The position numbers and the translations under genes are program-made. From Pseudomonadota bacterium (GTDB lineage Bacteria; Desulfobacterota; Desulfovibrionia; Desulfovibrionales; Desulfovibrionaceae), in contig JAHIUW010000036.1 of NCBI GenBank assembly GCA_018816865.1, forward strand, positions 186,001 to 250,000: DNA of 64,000 bases, given 5' to 3'. The notes beneath the pieces are model-generated. The model had not been told where the DNA came from. It ran no database searches and was given only the letters and a program-made list of their open reading frames with translations. Shown here piece after piece: positions 63,026-64,000 of this stretch; position 1 is the first letter of the stretch; each line of letters opens with the position of its first letter.

Positions 63026-64000
63026 CTAGGGCCTTTCCGGCGTGCGGATGAACTGCACACAGGCCAAAGACACCAAGGACAGCCCGGCGCCCGCATAGAA
63101 GACCACTGCCGGGTGCAACAGCCACAACAGTCCACCGGTCACGGGCACGATCACGGCGGCAATGTGGTTGATGGTGAAGCCCACGGCCATGCTCGGGGCG
63201 ATATCCGCCGGATCGGCGATCTTCTGAAAATAGGTGCGGATGGCAAAGGCGCAGTTGAACAGCAGGTGGTCCAGCACGTACATCACAGCCACCACCGCCT
63301 TGCTCCCGGTCGTGGCGTAGACCAGAAACACCAGCACCAGCCCCGCATACTCCACGGACAGGATACGCCGCTCACCCAAGCGCACCACGGCCCGGCCGAT
63401 CCAGGGTCCGGCAAACCAGTTGATGGCGTTGTTCAGCACGAACAGGGCCGTAACCTCGCGCACCGAGAACCCGAACCGTTCGACCATCAGAAAGACCGAA
63501 AAGGCCACAAAGATCTGTCGCCTGGCACCGGCCAGAAAGGTCAGCAGGTAAAACAGCCAATACTTGCCGCGCAGGACCATGGTTTTGCGTTGCGGCTGGG
63601 TCTCTGTATCGCGCGGATTGAACCAGAGCAGCGCCGCCCCCACCAGAGCCACGACAATGCCCACCAGGGCAAAGAGTTGCGCGTACTCCAGATACGGCGA
63701 CAGCAAAAAGATGGCCGCGCCGATGACCAGGTTGCCTACGGACGCCACCCCCCGCAAACGCCCGAAGACCATCGGGGCCGTTGCCCGGTCGAAGTGCTGC
63801 AGGGTCAGGGATTGGTTGCAGGTCTCGAAATAATGAAACCCGAAGGACATGATCAGCGTCGTAAAGGCCAGCCCCCAGACAGACGGAAACAGCCCCGTGG
63901 CCGCCACCCCAACCCCCATGATCAACACGGACAACGCGGCAAGCCGCTGTTCACGGATCACCAGCAGCAGATAGACCACCAGCAGGGACAGGAATCCCGG
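63026..64000 (-). CDS. MFS-type transporter, N-terminus beyond the window
   Basis: 324 residues are present; the frame is open to the right edge, so the start lies outside. About nine membrane helices are seen (for example VLIMGVGVAATGLFPSVWGLAF and LFALVGIVVALVGAALLWF). The QSLTLQHFDRATAPMVFGRLRG loop and the two-half layout fit the major facilitator superfamily. The substrate is unknown. The C-terminus ends VQFIRTPERP. Confidence 0.75.
   Translation of the reverse strand, partial: PGFLSLLVVYLLLVIREQRLAALSVLIMGVGVAATGLFPSVWGLAFTTLIMSFGFHYFETCNQSLTLQHFDRATAPMVFGRLRGVASVGNLVIGAAIFLLSPYLEYAQLFALVGIVVALVGAALLWFNPRDTETQPQRKTMVLRGKYWLFYLLTFLAGARRQIFVAFSVFLMVERFGFSVREVTALFVLNNAINWFAGPWIGRAVVRLGERRILSVEYAGLVLVFLVYATTGSKAVVAVMYVLDHLLFNCAFAIRTYFQKIADPADIAPSMAVGFTINHIAAVIVPVTGGLLWLLHPAVVFYAGAGLSLVSLACVQFIRTPERP

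Overview
The window comes from a GC-rich sulfate-reducing bacterium, most likely a member of the Desulfovibrionales. The main evidence is a complete dsrMKJOP operon for the membrane complex of dissimilatory sulfate reduction. Supporting evidence is tandem XRE-cupin regulator/acyl-CoA ligase pairs, a chemoreceptor fused to an H-NOX heme domain, a MucR/Ros-type regulator and use of selenocysteine. I found no tRNA, rRNA, CRISPR array or intact prophage.

Layout. 1-6.7 kb: truncated diguanylate cyclase, then a minus-strand run of two XRE-cupin regulators each followed by an AMP-forming acyl-CoA ligase (the first ligase is broken by an internal deletion), then an M23 peptidase. 6.8-14.3 kb: FapA/DUF342 protein, methyltransferase, APS kinase, HAD phosphatase, DUF3179 lipoprotein-like protein, three small proteins and a DMT exporter. 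14.4-19.2 kb: MarR-regulated RND efflux operon. 19.4-30.1 kb: CheD, MucR-like regulator, a sugar aminotransferase/epimerase pair, a 1126-residue FecR/FG-GAP/RTX secreted protein, RidA, and a B12-type radical SAM protein preceded by an overlapping 27-codon small ORF. 30.3-35.9 kb: RsbRD-domain protein and dsrMKJOP. 36.3-43.5 kb: M16 protease, radical SAM/DUF2344 fusion, Lsm-like and TPR proteins. 43.5-51.3 kb: cyclic-nucleotide-binding protein, H-NOX chemoreceptor, a 126-bp MITE-like palindromic element, VOC protein, RdgC-like pair, lgt and thiC. 51.4-58.2 kb: small proteins, PerR/Fur regulator, radical SAM protein, a selenocysteine-containing thioredoxin reductase fusion, hydroxyacid dehydrogenase and an orphan TRAP binding protein. 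58.4-64 kb: ABC-type binding protein translationally coupled to a PAS-GGDEF-EAL sensor, a UXX-star glutaredoxin-like protein and a truncated MFS transporter.

How the genes fit together. The central energy module is DsrMKJOP, which passes electrons between the quinone pool/periplasm and the cytoplasmic DsrC trisulfide. Around it are functions that fit an anaerobe meeting oxygen or redox stress: an H-NOX receptor with the oxygen-type distal tyrosine, a PerR-like regulator with a PerR-box-like site, the selenoprotein reductase, and a glutaredoxin-like Cys homologue of a selenoprotein family. Several sensory parts (CheD, two solute-binding proteins, GGDEF/EAL enzymes) lie away from their usual partner clusters.

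The strongest discoveries are: (1) an in-frame UGA in a U-x-x-C motif followed by a SECIS-like hairpin at about 55.51-55.54 kb, which makes one 562-residue selenoprotein out of what looks like two ORFs; (2) the 126-bp TA-flanked palindromic element at 46.93-47.06 kb; (3) the loss of the ATP-binding loop in one acyl-CoA ligase; (4) nested dyad operators overlapping promoters in front of a ribbon-helix-helix gene and a marR gene; (5) a candidate coupled small peptide in front of a radical SAM enzyme.
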